NCBI RefSeq assembly: GCF_036625275.1 | Contig: NZ_JAZKUD010000005.1 | Coordinates: 1 to 64,000, forward strand | Direction of reading: 5' to 3' | DNA length: 64,000 bases | Origin: Accumulibacter sp036625275 | GTDB lineage: Bacteria > Pseudomonadota > Gammaproteobacteria > Burkholderiales > Rhodocyclaceae | The notes under the pieces: generated by a model | The model's database searches: none | Seen by the model: only the letters and a program-made list of their open reading frames with translations | What the model was told of the DNA's origin: nothing | Shown here: positions 52,207-60,703 of the stretch, one piece after another | Position numbering within the stretch: position 1 is the stretch's first letter | How the letters are laid out: every line of letters starts with the position of its first letter | Made by a program: the position numbers and the translations under genes

Positions 52207-53343
52207 TCAGAGCTGACGTTCGAGGTCGCGCAGGGTGCGCAGGGCATCGGTAAAGGCGTGCGGGGTCTCGACCCGGCCATCGAGGGCGGCGGCGATGCGC
52301 GCCGCTGGCAAGCCGGAGCGTGCTGCCAGTGCGCTGACCTGTAGCGTGGTCGAACATGCAGCGATGCCCGGCTGGCGCAGCGCGAGGCGGCTGCGAAAAT
52401 GCTCGCGCGTGGGGACCAGCAGCGTCGCCAGCGCACCCGACCGCCACAGGTAGCGAGCGACAGCCGCCAGGTGTTCGCGCAGTTCGCGGCGCGCCGGCGG
52501 CATCTCCGGCTGTACGCTCCCGAAGCGCGGAACGATGCGCCATAGCCAGAGGACGAGCAGCGTTGCCGCGGCGATGCACGCAGCCCCGGCATTCTCCAGC
52601 AGCCAGTCGAACAGGGTCGGCATCTGTAGCCGCGACAGCAGCAGAACCTGTGGCTGCGGCGAGCGGTCATGCGCGCTGAGCAGCGTCCAGTAGAGTTCGG
52701 CATGGTCCATCGCGCCGATGCGCTGGTTGCTCCATTGCGAGTCAAGCTCGCTGGCGATCGTCAGGTGCCCGCGACCGAGGTTGAAATGCAGGATCTGTTT
52801 GCCACCTCCCTCTGTACGCTCGCCAGTCGACCAGTCCGGTTGCCGCCCGCCGGCCTCGAGGCCTGGCCATCTGGCGTCGACCCGCAGTGGTCGGAGCGCG
52901 CCCGGCGGCGTCACTTCAAGCACGTGCTGCCGCTCGCGCGGCGCTTCCGGCGGCGGCTCGAGGTGCCGCACCCCGAAGTGGTCGAGGAGCGGATCGGCGA
53001 CGCCAGGACGCTCGGCAACGGCGATCAGATAGCCGCCGTCCTCGACCCAGGCGAGCAGGCGATGCAAGCGCTCGGGCGGAAGCCGATGTGCGCGCTGGCG
53101 ATCGAGAAACAGCGTACCGCCCGCCGGCAGCCGATCGATGATGCGCGCGTCCGGTCGCCGTGTCAGTTGGCCACCCATGCGCGCGGTGAACCGTTCGAGT
53201 GCCAGATAAGGATTACGCCGGGCTTCGGCCTGTGGCGCTTCGCGGTAGGTGACCGGCACCCGTTCGAGATGGCTGATCAGCCAGCCGGTGGATAGCGCCA
53301 GCATGACGAAGGCACCGATCGATGCCATGCGGCGGTGTGTCAT
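52207..53343 (-). CDS. DUF4350 domain protein
   Basis: The 378-residue protein has an N-terminal membrane helix (SIGAFVMLALSTGWLISHL), an extracytoplasmic DUF4350 domain (NPYLALERFTARMGGQ, LLAWVEDGGYLIAVAE) and a second helix near 265-285 (ACIAAATLLVLWLWRIVP), followed by a cytoplasmic tail. The pattern 'NPYLALERFLARxG' is diagnostic of the family. Function is not known; it is a steady member of MoxR/DUF58/DUF4129/SpoIIM clusters. Its ATG overlaps the DUF4129 stop by 4 bp (53340-53343). Confidence 0.85.
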   Translation of the reverse strand: MTHRRMASIGAFVMLALSTGWLISHLERVPVTYREAPQAEARRNPYLALERFTARMGGQLTRRPDARIIDRLPAGGTLFLDRQRAHRLPPERLHRLLAWVEDGGYLIAVAERPGVADPLLDHFGVRHLEPPPEAPRERQHVLEVTPPGALRPLRVDARWPGLEAGGRQPDWSTGERTEGGGKQILHFNLGRGHLTIASELDSQWSNQRIGAMDHAELYWTLLSAHDRSPQPQVLLLSRLQMPTLFDWLLENAGAACIAAATLLVLWLWRIVPRFGSVQPEMPPARRELREHLAAVARYLWRSGALATLLVPTREHFRSRLALRQPGIAACSTTLQVSALAARSGLPAARIAAALDGRVETPHAFTDALRTLRDLERQL

Positions 53344-54815
53344 GACCGTGCCGCCGGCTTGCCGAACAGGAGATCCCAGCCCGCCAGCAGTTCTTCGACC
53401 TGCTCGACTGGAATTGACAGGCGACCATAGGCTGCCATCTGCCAGGTCTCGACGATCGCCTTGAAACGGCGGTCGAGCGCATCGGGGAGACGCCCGGCGA
53501 TGCGGTGCAGGCAGTCGTTTTCGGTGTCTCCAGAGGCAAAGTCGATTTGCCGCTGCTGCATCAGGGCGACCAGCGCACCACGGTAGAGCAGGCTCAGGGC
53601 CTCGACAGTGTCGCCCCGATCCAGCGCCGCATGTGCCGCCGCCGCCACGTCTGCCGGCAGGGAATCGGGACGCAGGTCGAGACCGAACAGGAACTCCGGT
53701 GCCATCGGTGCAGTGCGCACGCGCAATCCAGCCTGCCGATAGCGCAGCACCAGAAATATCGCCGCCGCCAGAGCAAGACCGGCGAAGATCCAGAGCAGGC
53801 TCCTGAGCAACTGGGCAAGGATCTCGATGGCTTGCAAGAACCCCGTGATCCAGTCGCCCGGATGGTCATCGAGCGGGTCGGCAGGCGAACTCGACTGCCG
53901 CCAGCGCCAACGCCAGTCGTCCTTGACCTGACCGAAAACCGGATCGGCGAGCACTGCGTCGATCGCCTGCCTGGCCATACTGGGTGGCCTTTCTTCGGCA
54001 TGTGCCGGCGTCGCCGGGGACACCGCCAGGGCGAAAAAAATCACCAGCAGCGATGTCGCGACGGCCCTCGGAGACTGTCGCTCGGCAAGACGTCGGAATG
54101 CAAGTTCGATGTCCCAGCCTTCGAGTTCGCTGCGCCGGTTCAGGTAGAGCGAAAACCCCGAGGCGACATAGAGCGGCTCGACTACCGTTTCAGCGAGCAT
54201 GAACATCAGATTGCCGGCGAAATACCCGACCGTCGATCGGTCGCCGCCGAACCATTGCCAGGGCGACAGATCCTGCCCATCTCCCGGCACCAGCGCGAGC
54301 AGCACGAGCACGATCGAAACCAGAAGAATCGTTGACATGTTGGCGCAAAAGAAAGTCAGCCAGACGGCCTGGCCCCGGCAGCGTCTCGACAACAGCCGGA
54401 AACGCACCTGCGCGCCTGCGCCGGTTTGTTGCTCGAGTTGCCATACCGGCAACAGCAGTGAGCGCGCCAGGCTGCAGCGGCGCAGCGTCAGGCCGGAGAA
54501 AACGCCCGGCCCGCGCAACAGCCGCGGCAGTTCGCGCAGCAGATCGCGCACACGGCACTCGTCGCCAAAAACCGAACGGCTGAAGACGAACAGCAGCACC
54601 CGGTCGAACAGCGGCTTCAGCCACCAAAGCACGAGTATCGCGTATTCAGGCCACGGCCACATGACCAACAGAATGACCATGCCGGCCGGCCAGTAGGTCG
54701 CGAACCAGGCACGGTAGACCCGCGCGGCCCAGTGGCGCAACAGCGCACGCCCGAGATCCAGCGCCTCCCAGGGGCTGCGCCGGCGCAGCCTGACGGCGAT
54801 CTGCTCAAGTCGCAC
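53340..54815 (-). CDS. DUF4129 domain membrane protein
   Basis: The 491-residue protein has several membrane helices (GMVILLVMWPWPEYAILVLWW, ILLVSIVLVLLALVP, a pair near 285 and LLWIFAGLALAAAIFLVLRY near 365) and the C-terminal DUF4129 domain (AAHAALDRGDTVEALSLLYRG, FASGDTENDCL, FKAIVETWQMAAYG). Start GTG 54815 overlaps the SpoIIM-like stop by 11 bp; no better start exists and the frame to 54905 lies inside that gene. DUF4129 proteins accompany MoxR operons and are thought to help assemble or process envelope components; the exact role is unknown. Confidence 0.82.
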   Translation of the reverse strand: MRLEQIAVRLRRRSPWEALDLGRALLRHWAARVYRAWFATYWPAGMVILLVMWPWPEYAILVLWWLKPLFDRVLLFVFSRSVFGDECRVRDLLRELPRLLRGPGVFSGLTLRRCSLARSLLLPVWQLEQQTGAGAQVRFRLLSRRCRGQAVWLTFFCANMSTILLVSIVLVLLALVPGDGQDLSPWQWFGGDRSTVGYFAGNLMFMLAETVVEPLYVASGFSLYLNRRSELEGWDIELAFRRLAERQSPRAVATSLLVIFFALAVSPATPAHAEERPPSMARQAIDAVLADPVFGQVKDDWRWRWRQSSSPADPLDDHPGDWITGFLQAIEILAQLLRSLLWIFAGLALAAAIFLVLRYRQAGLRVRTAPMAPEFLFGLDLRPDSLPADVAAAAHAALDRGDTVEALSLLYRGALVALMQQRQIDFASGDTENDCLHRIAGRLPDALDRRFKAIVETWQMAAYGRLSIPVEQVEELLAGWDLLFGKPAARS

Positions 54816-55791
54816 GGGATCGGCGTCCGGCCAGCAGCAGATAGGCGCTGATGAGCAGCCAGAAAGCGCCGCCAACCGCGATCTTGATCGCCAGCGGAAC
54901 GCCACGCAGAGGCGACCAGAAAGCCTCGATGAACGCGGCCAGGAAGGTCAATGCCGCAGCTCCATAGAGCAGCTTCACCGCGACGCGGCCGTTCTCCTGC
55001 AGGGCTGCCAGGCGCGTCCGGCGCCCTGGCGCCAGCAGCGCCATCCCGAGTTTGAGTCCGGCAGCGCCGGCGAGCGCCGCACCGGTCAATTCACAAGCGC
55101 TGTGCCCGGCGACAAAGCCCCAGAACGTGTCGACCAGGCCGACCTGCGTCAGATGGCCGGCAATCGCCCCGATGTAGAAGCCGTTGTAGAGCAGGTAGAA
55201 GACCGAGCCCAGACCGAAGGCGATGCCACCGGCAAAGGACTGAAAATCGATGCGCACATTGTTGGCAATGTAGAAAGCCCACATTGCCCATTCACTCGAC
55301 GCCGCGCGTGGACGGCCCAGGTGCGGGGCCGCCGGCGAGTACATCTCCTCGATCTCTCTGACGGTATCCGGTGAGAGCAGCAGGAAAGCCGCATCGGGCC
55401 AGACCTGAATGGCCAGCAGCATCGCCAGCATTGGCCCCAGCAGGAGCAGCATCGCGGCGACAACGACCCGCCATTCACTGCGCACCAGCAACGGCAGATC
55501 GCCGGCGAAGAAACGGCGCAAGGCATTGCCTTCGGGCCTGGCGGCCCCATAGATGCGCTGATGGACGGCCAGCACGCGCCGTTGCAGCTCCTCGGCCAGC
55601 GCTGCCGAGTAATTCCGGTCGCGCACCAGCGCCAGGTCATGGCACAGGCGGCGGAAGCGCTGCGGCAAGCTGACAGGGTCGATCGCAAGCCCCTCCGGCA
55701 TGGCAGCGACCGGCCGCTTCGCCGGAGCCAGCCAACGCTCCCAGGCTTGCCATTCCGCCTGCCGGCGAGCGATGTATTGGCGTTCCTTCAT
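54805..55791 (-). CDS. SpoIIM-like (stage II sporulation protein M) membrane protein
   Basis: The 328-residue protein has a soluble N-terminal part (KERQYIARRQAEWQAWERWL, FRRLCHDLALVRDRNYS) and a membrane domain with about five helices. The signature FQSFAGGIAFGLGSVFYLLYN and GHSACELTGAALAGAAGLKLG is that of SpoIIM-related proteins found in non-sporulating bacteria with MoxR. The start at 55791 gives the family's usual MKERQ opening. The protease gene upstream ends 14 bp before it and the DUF4129 gene overlaps its end, so all belong to one operon. Confidence 0.88.
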   Translation of the reverse strand: MKERQYIARRQAEWQAWERWLAPAKRPVAAMPEGLAIDPVSLPQRFRRLCHDLALVRDRNYSAALAEELQRRVLAVHQRIYGAARPEGNALRRFFAGDLPLLVRSEWRVVVAAMLLLLGPMLAMLLAIQVWPDAAFLLLSPDTVREIEEMYSPAAPHLGRPRAASSEWAMWAFYIANNVRIDFQSFAGGIAFGLGSVFYLLYNGFYIGAIAGHLTQVGLVDTFWGFVAGHSACELTGAALAGAAGLKLGMALLAPGRRTRLAALQENGRVAVKLLYGAAALTFLAAFIEAFWSPLRGVPLAIKIAVGGAFWLLISAYLLLAGRRSRAT

Positions 55792-55805
55792 CAGGCAGCA
55801 CGCAA

Positions 55806-56537
55806 TCAGTGAGCGGTCAGCGTCATCAGGATGTCGGCGTACCAGGCGCAATTGAGACCCAGCGCTTCATCAAGCTTGCGGTCGCGGCTGCCGACGTCGA
55901 GCCGCGCCGAATGGATGCCGAGCAGCAGCCACGGCAGATCGCCACGCGCCGAGTCCTGACCATAGGTGCGCATGACCACAGCCGCGCCGCTGGTGCCACG
56001 GTGAGTGCGCGCATCGGTCAGGAAGTACCCTTCACCCTTGAAGCGCAGGCCGAATGACGACGACAGCACCGCTTGCCGCACCACCGGCATGTGGTGCAGG
56101 GTGTCATGGAAGCCGAGCGGAAAACCGACCACCAGCAGCGAGCTGCCGACCTCGACGGCGTCGCCGCGGCCGGGCAGATGCCCTGGCGTGAAGGCGCGAT
56201 AGAGCGTCGCGGCCGGCAGGGCGCTGCGGTCGATCTCGATCACCGCCACGTCGATGTCCCCAGCCGTATCCAGGCCCTGCCGCCAGAGGCTTTTTCCCCC
56301 GTTGTACAGCGGAATCGAAAATCCCGTTGATTCGGCCAGGTTGTTCGGGTCGATATGCAGCTCGATCTCGATGCGGCTGGGAAAATGCCGGCTCGGCTCG
56401 TCGAGCAGGACATGCCGGCTGGTCACCAGAAACAGCCGCGGGCCACGTGCGAAGAAAAAACCACTCGCGTTGGTCAGTAGCCGCTGCTGCCCGAAAGTGC
56501 AGATGCGCGCAGCGGTGAGCAGAATCGTGTCAAGCAT
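55806..56537 (-). CDS. trypsin-like serine protease, cytoplasmic or unconventional export
   Basis: The 243-residue protein has a chymotrypsin-fold catalytic triad: His in LVTSRHVLLDEP (about 39), Asp in DTAGDIDVAVIEID (about 98) and Ser in THRGTSGAAVVM (about 182, GTSGA). TNASGFFFARG at the start is the usual first strand of the fold. No signal peptide or PDZ domain is present, unlike DegP/HtrA. It is the first gene of the MoxR operon, 14 bp before the SpoIIM-like gene. ATG 56537 is chosen because the upstream frame to 56606 adds Pro/Cys-rich residues without homology. Role in the operon is unknown. Confidence 0.8.
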   Translation of the reverse strand: MLDTILLTAARICTFGQQRLLTNASGFFFARGPRLFLVTSRHVLLDEPSRHFPSRIEIELHIDPNNLAESTGFSIPLYNGGKSLWRQGLDTAGDIDVAVIEIDRSALPAATLYRAFTPGHLPGRGDAVEVGSSLLVVGFPLGFHDTLHHMPVVRQAVLSSSFGLRFKGEGYFLTDARTHRGTSGAAVVMRTYGQDSARGDLPWLLLGIHSARLDVGSRDRKLDEALGLNCAWYADILMTLTAH

Positions 56538-56625
56538 GGAACATGAAACCTGGCATCGGGAAAAGAAACAGGGGGTTGCCTGCGGGGATGCCGGTCTTGC
56601 CGCCATCCATGCAGGACATGAGGGG

Positions 56626-56649
56626 TCGGGTTATGCTGCGCTAACCCGA
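56626..56649. repeat. 8-bp inverted repeat, REP-like
   Basis: TCGGGTTA-TGCTGCGC-TAACCCGA is a perfect inverted repeat between the miniprotein gene and the protease gene. A partial motif, GGTCGGGTTGAC, recurs at 56891-56902 on the other side of the miniprotein. GGTCGGGTTA-type palindromes are common dispersed repeats in betaproteobacteria. Confidence 0.5.
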
Positions 56650-56692
56650 TTTACGCGCCTGCACGCCACGCGTGACGCGCCTTCGGCGAGGC

Positions 56693-56833
56693 CTACTTCT
56701 GGTTCTCGCCTTCCGGGCTGACCGGCGCAGCATCCTGCTTCGGAGCATCGCCAAGTACCGTTTTCAGCGGGCAGATCGAAAACGCCGGGCATTTTTTGCA
56801 ACCGGCAACCATGGCGATCGGGCACAAAGTCAT
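56693..56833 (-). CDS. 46-residue cysteine-rich miniprotein
   Basis: The product reads MTLCPIAMVAGCKKCPAFSI and continues CPLKTVLGDAPKQD with a Pro/Glu-rich end. Four cysteines stand in CPIAxxxGCxxCPxFxxCPLK, a pattern that suggests a metal or Fe-S site. AAGGAGAG lies 6 nt before ATG 56833, an excellent site, which argues for a real gene. I know similar short proteins from betaproteobacterial genomes but no function. No membrane segment. Confidence 0.7.
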   Translation of the reverse strand: MTLCPIAMVAGCKKCPAFSICPLKTVLGDAPKQDAAPVSPEGENQK

Positions 56834-57135
56834 GGCGACTCTCCTTCAGGGTGGGAACCGTTCCTAGCATACAACGCTTTAAGTCGCGCAGGTCGGGTTG
56901 ACACAGCCATCAGGGGCTCCCCGAATTCGCAAGTGCGCGTGATGTTTTTTTGGGCCATCATTTTTCCTGACCTGCTTCCTGTTCCCCGGCATTCGTTGCG
57001 CAAGACAGGGATGGATTGCAATACTGTTGCGAGGGGGATGGTCGTCGTTCGTGTGCCCTGCGCCACCTGGCTATGCTATGTTCTGCTGACCGATTCTGAA
57101 CAACAGAAGTGTTCGCTGCCGAGAGAGGTCCGTCT
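56834..57135. other. divergent intergenic region
   Basis: The space between the miniprotein (leftward) and the large secreted protein (rightward) shows no ORF with a good start. TTGACA occurs at 56898-56903 but no matching -10 follows at 17 nt. The sequence ATGTTTTTTTGGGCCATCAT is a weak hairpin. No gene or firm site. Confidence 0.4.
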
Positions 57136-59364
57136 ATGAAAAGGCGATTTGATTGGATTGGGCAGGCATGTTCATCGAAGGCCTGTTGGACGGTGTTGCG
57201 GGGGCGTTCGCTGCTGGCAGTGGCGACCTGTCTGCTGACCCTTGCAGCATCGCACGCTGCCGACCGGCCTGTTTCGCCATGGGGAATCAGTTGTGGAGAC
57301 GGGCGGGTCGATGTCGTTCTGGATGACTTCGATACGCCGTGGGACCATTGCTGTACGGCCGATGGGTCGATTCCCGTGCCGACGTTGCGTATGGTTGCGG
57401 GCTGCAACGGCACGGCCCTGGCCGTGGATTACGACCTGCGCAATGTCGCCCCTGCCGGCAGCCGGAATGCCGGGCAAAGCTGGATCGTGTTGCAGAGGAC
57501 CCTGGCTCAGGCGCGCGATCTCAGCCGATACACCCACCTGCGGCTGGCGATGCGCGGCTCCAACCTGCGCGCGCATGACACGGTCGAAGTGAAGCTCAAG
57601 GACGCGAGCGGCCTGGTTGCTGTCGCCCTGAAAAGCATGACCGACCTGCCGGTGTGGAGAACCCTCTACCTCGACTTGCGGGAATTGACCTCGGATCGAG
57701 CGATCAACCTGAGCAGAGTGACGGGTTTCGAGATTGCCATCGTCCGTTGCGCCGGCTGCGAAGTCGCGGACAATCCGTCGAATGACCCAGGTACCGAAGA
57801 GCATGCCGGAACCCTCTACCTCGACGAGTTTGCGGCTGTCGACCTGAAACCGGGTGGGGCCCACCGTTTGCCCGCCGCCAGCGGTTTTGCGACGGTCTCT
57901 CGGAACGCGGCGGTGCGCAGCAAAGCCGCCAATGCGCTGCTGGCGCAGGTTGCGCCGTCCGCAGCGGGCAAGGATCTGCTGCCCGCGTGGTTTCCCGAGA
58001 CGACCCCCAACTTCAACAGCTACGCCCAGGCCGAAGCGCTCCTGGTATTCGTTTACGAGTATCAGTACACGGGCAAGACGGCTTTCCTCGAAGCCGCGAG
58101 AAAACTGGCGGCCCGGCTGATCGCCTTGCAGATTCCCGCCGGCAGGGTGCAGGCAGGGGCCTGGTACTCGATGTATGTTTCGCAGACCGGCGTGCTCAGG
58201 GGGCCCGATCGCGCGTCGCAACCGATTCCCTGCGATGGCCATGAAACGCTGATACAGGACATCGATACCTGTGAATGGGCCGGCAACGTCGGATGGGTGC
58301 TGATTGCGCTCAACAAACTGCGCAACAGTGGTCTGTACGCGGATACCGTCGCGCTCGACAACGCGATCGATCGCGGGGCCGCGTGGCTGATCGGCCAATT
58401 TGGCCGCCATCCGGCGTATCCGAACCTGATTTCGTTGGGTGTCGAAGGAAACATCTCGGCTTACTTCGGCCTGCTCGCCGCAGGACGTTCGCAGGAAGCA
58501 GCGCGGCTTGGCAGTGCCATTTTCCAGTTCGGCTGGGATGCCGTCCAGCGACGCATGAAACCCGGCGTTCTGCCGGCTGATGCGGCCAGCGCGATCGACG
58601 TCAGCGGCAGTTGGGGAGCGACCTTTCTGCGCGCGATCGGCAAGACCGAGGAAGCCCTGGACTCGCAGGCTTACGCCGCTTCGATCCTGCGCGTCAGTTC
58701 GTTCGACGCAACGCACCATGGGTACGGCGACATCGCCGGACCCTATACGCCTGCCGTCGAGTTTTCCGCACAGGCCGTGGCTGCCGGCATCCCCGATGCG
58801 GATTTCGTCCTGCAGCAGCTTTCCTCGCTGCAGATTCCGTCCACGGCCAGCTACGCGGGCGCCTTCCCAGGCGCGCAGGATCATTGGTATGGCGGTCCCT
58901 TGACGCCATGGAATACGACGATGGCCGGTGTTTCGCCAACCGCGTGGGTGTATTTCGCACAGTATCGCGATCCCCTCATCGATCTGCTGCAGCCGGCTCT
59001 GTCGCTGTCGGTCAGTCCTGCGACGGTGGGCGCCGGAGCCACGGTCACGCTATCGGCGCGCGTGACTCCGGGGACGACATCGGCCAGCGGCGACGTTTAT
59101 ATCGCGCTGCAAGTCCCTGGAGGGTGCTCAGCGACTTTCTGCAAGACGCTATTCTGGCTGGGGGAGTCGAACTTCGTCACGACTGTGCAGCCGCTGCTGC
59201 GCAGTTGGCCGATCAGTCCGTTTGCTGGACCGATCTTCAGTTACACTTTCAACGGCAGCGAACCGGCCGGCACCTACCGCTGGCTGGGCGCCTTCGTCGA
59301 ACCGGGGACGCCGCTCAAACCGATCTCCGACATCACGCAACCGTCATTCGAGTTTCGACCCTGA
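57136..59364 (+). CDS. large secreted protein with N-terminal carbohydrate-binding-like and alpha/alpha-toroid-like domains
   Basis: The 742-residue product has a signal peptide with a long basic N-region (RRFDWIG, then LLAVATCLLTLAASHA; cut near residue 42). Residues about 55-240 look like a jelly-roll/galactose-binding domain (VDVVLDDFDTPWDHCC, YTHLRLAMRGSNLRAHDTVEVKLKD split at 20, GTLYLDEFAAVDL). Residues about 270-600 are helical with repeated AEALLVFVYEYQYTG, WAGNVGWVLIALNKLR and GSWGATFLRAIGKTEEALDS, as in six-hairpin glycosidases. The C-terminus (about 620-740) is an Ig-like or surface domain. No catalytic residues can be assigned. ATG 57136 follows GAGAGG. Possible polysaccharide lyase or hydrolase; I do not recognise the family. 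Confidence 0.7.
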   Translation: MKRRFDWIGQACSSKACWTVLRGRSLLAVATCLLTLAASHAADRPVSPWGISCGDGRVDVVLDDFDTPWDHCCTADGSIPVPTLRMVAGCNGTALAVDYDLRNVAPAGSRNAGQSWIVLQRTLAQARDLSRYTHLRLAMRGSNLRAHDTVEVKLKDASGLVAVALKSMTDLPVWRTLYLDLRELTSDRAINLSRVTGFEIAIVRCAGCEVADNPSNDPGTEEHAGTLYLDEFAAVDLKPGGAHRLPAASGFATVSRNAAVRSKAANALLAQVAPSAAGKDLLPAWFPETTPNFNSYAQAEALLVFVYEYQYTGKTAFLEAARKLAARLIALQIPAGRVQAGAWYSMYVSQTGVLRGPDRASQPIPCDGHETLIQDIDTCEWAGNVGWVLIALNKLRNSGLYADTVALDNAIDRGAAWLIGQFGRHPAYPNLISLGVEGNISAYFGLLAAGRSQEAARLGSAIFQFGWDAVQRRMKPGVLPADAASAIDVSGSWGATFLRAIGKTEEALDSQAYAASILRVSSFDATHHGYGDIAGPYTPAVEFSAQAVAAGIPDADFVLQQLSSLQIPSTASYAGAFPGAQDHWYGGPLTPWNTTMAGVSPTAWVYFAQYRDPLIDLLQPALSLSVSPATVGAGATVTLSARVTPGTTSASGDVYIALQVPGGCSATFCKTLFWLGESNFVTTVQPLLRSWPISPFAGPIFSYTFNGSEPAGTYRWLGAFVEPGTPLKPISDITQPSFEFRP

Positions 59365-59434
59365 GGGTGCTTTGACAAAGATGCGCGTCTCCTGCAACAG
59401 GCCAGCAGTAAAGATCCACCCTCTACGCAGTTGC

Positions 59435-59458
59435 CGGGATGGCGGGATGGCGGGATGG
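59435..59458. repeat. short tandem repeat, three CGGGATGG units
   Basis: Three perfect 8-bp units in the intergenic space after the secreted protein gene. It is not inside a gene, so a phase-variation role through frame change is excluded; promoter spacing effects are conceivable. Confidence 0.7.
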
Positions 59459-59616
59459 CGGGGAAAGCGGGAAGTTCGAGGCCCTTGCGGGCAGCTTCGA
59501 TGACGGTGCCGAGATAGCGCCAGGCGCATGCCTCGCGGCGGCGGCAGGTTTATCAGACCTTCCCTCTCCGGCATTGCGTCGGTTCGTTGTTGAGTCGCCA
59601 CATTATGACATAAAAA

Positions 59617-60552
59617 TTACTGCTGGGGAAAATGTTGAGAGGGTGAATCTTTACTGGCCGGCAGCAGTTTCTCGGCCATCCTGCCGATCATTTCGCCCAT
59701 GGCCAGTTTTTTCAGCCATTCCTGTGGAATCCCGGCCTCGCCGTAGAAGGCGCCAGCAATCTGCCCGGTAATCGCCGCGGTGGTATCGGCGTCATCACCG
59801 AGATTGGTCGCCATCAGCACAGCATCACGGTAGTTTCCGGTCTGTTGGAAACACCACAGGCTCGCTTCGAGGCTCTCGACCACATAGCCGCTGCCCTTGA
59901 TCTGGGGGCGCGACTTGGCGCGGTAGTCACCGGCAGCGATCATCGCGAGCTTCGGTGGTAACGCACCCGCGTGCTCGGGCGCGGCGAGAACCGCCTCCTT
60001 GTCGGCGCCGTTCAGCGCGCGCACCAGCATTTCGCCGAACAACCGGCTGGCGGCGATACATTCCTCGGCGCCATGCGTGGTGCGCGATTGCTCGCCGCAA
60101 TACTGCACGGCCAACTTGATGTCGTCGAGGTAACGGATCGGCACTGGTGCCAGGCGCATGATGCAACCGTTCCCGGCGCTGTGCGGGTCGGTCGAGCCGC
60201 ACAGCGGATTGCCGTAGCGCTGGAACTGCCGCAGAGCCTGGCTGACGGTACCGCCGATATCGAAGCAGCGGCCGTTGCTGCTCATATAGCCGTTCTGCGC
60301 CCAGTCCTGATAACGGAGCATCTGGTCCTGGGGATCGAACCCCCTGGCCACCAGGCTGGCGCCGAGGCACAAGGCCATCGATGTGTCATCCGTAAACTCT
60401 CCGGGATTGAGCCGGAACGGCCCGCCACCGACCATGTCGGTGACTTCCGGGAAGCTGTCGCGACGGCGGAATTCGACAACGGTGCCCACGGCATCGCCAG
60501 TCGCCAGTCCCAGCAGCGCACCGCGTGCGCGATCGATTCGATCTGTATTCAT
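59617..60552 (-). CDS. ADP-ribosylglycohydrolase family protein (DraG-like)
   Basis: The 311-residue protein has the DraG/ARH fold signatures: RARGALLGLATGDAVGTVVEF, metal site GEFTDDTSMALCL, GGTVSQALRQF and the second metal site ATNLGDDADTTAAITGQIAGA. These bind two Mg or Mn ions and cleave ADP-ribose from Arg or other groups. In nitrogen-fixing bacteria DraG reactivates nitrogenase reductase, but no draT or nif gene is in the window, so the substrate is open. GGGGAGCAAG precedes the ATG. The gene follows iorB and a mini-ORF in the same direction. Confidence 0.9.
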   Translation of the reverse strand: MNTDRIDRARGALLGLATGDAVGTVVEFRRRDSFPEVTDMVGGGPFRLNPGEFTDDTSMALCLGASLVARGFDPQDQMLRYQDWAQNGYMSSNGRCFDIGGTVSQALRQFQRYGNPLCGSTDPHSAGNGCIMRLAPVPIRYLDDIKLAVQYCGEQSRTTHGAEECIAASRLFGEMLVRALNGADKEAVLAAPEHAGALPPKLAMIAAGDYRAKSRPQIKGSGYVVESLEASLWCFQQTGNYRDAVLMATNLGDDADTTAAITGQIAGAFYGEAGIPQEWLKKLAMGEMIGRMAEKLLPASKDSPSQHFPQQ

Positions 60553-60586
60553 TCTTGCTCCCCGTGTATTGGTCGGCCTACCGGGT

Positions 60587-60703
60587 TCAGGAAGACACCC
60601 ACCTGTTCTGTTGCCCCATGATTTTGGCGTCGGCCGTGGACTTGAACTCCACGGTCGGGTCTTCGTTCAGGGCCAGCCACACGAGAACACTGGCGCCAAG
60701 CAT
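60587..60703 (-). CDS. possible 38-residue protein coupled to iorB
   Basis: The ATG overlaps the iorB stop (TGATG), giving 38 residues: a short hydrophobic start (LGASVLVWLALNEDP) and a hydrophilic end (VEFKSTADAKIMG). The frame lacks its own Shine-Dalgarno but the coupling is a classic arrangement. No family recognised. It could equally be chance. Confidence 0.35.
   Translation of the reverse strand: MLGASVLVWLALNEDPTVEFKSTADAKIMGQQNRWVSS

Noticed and set aside
57172..58884. 570-codon ORF antisense to the secreted protein gene
   Set aside because: The plus-strand product has a signal peptide and consistent domain pattern.
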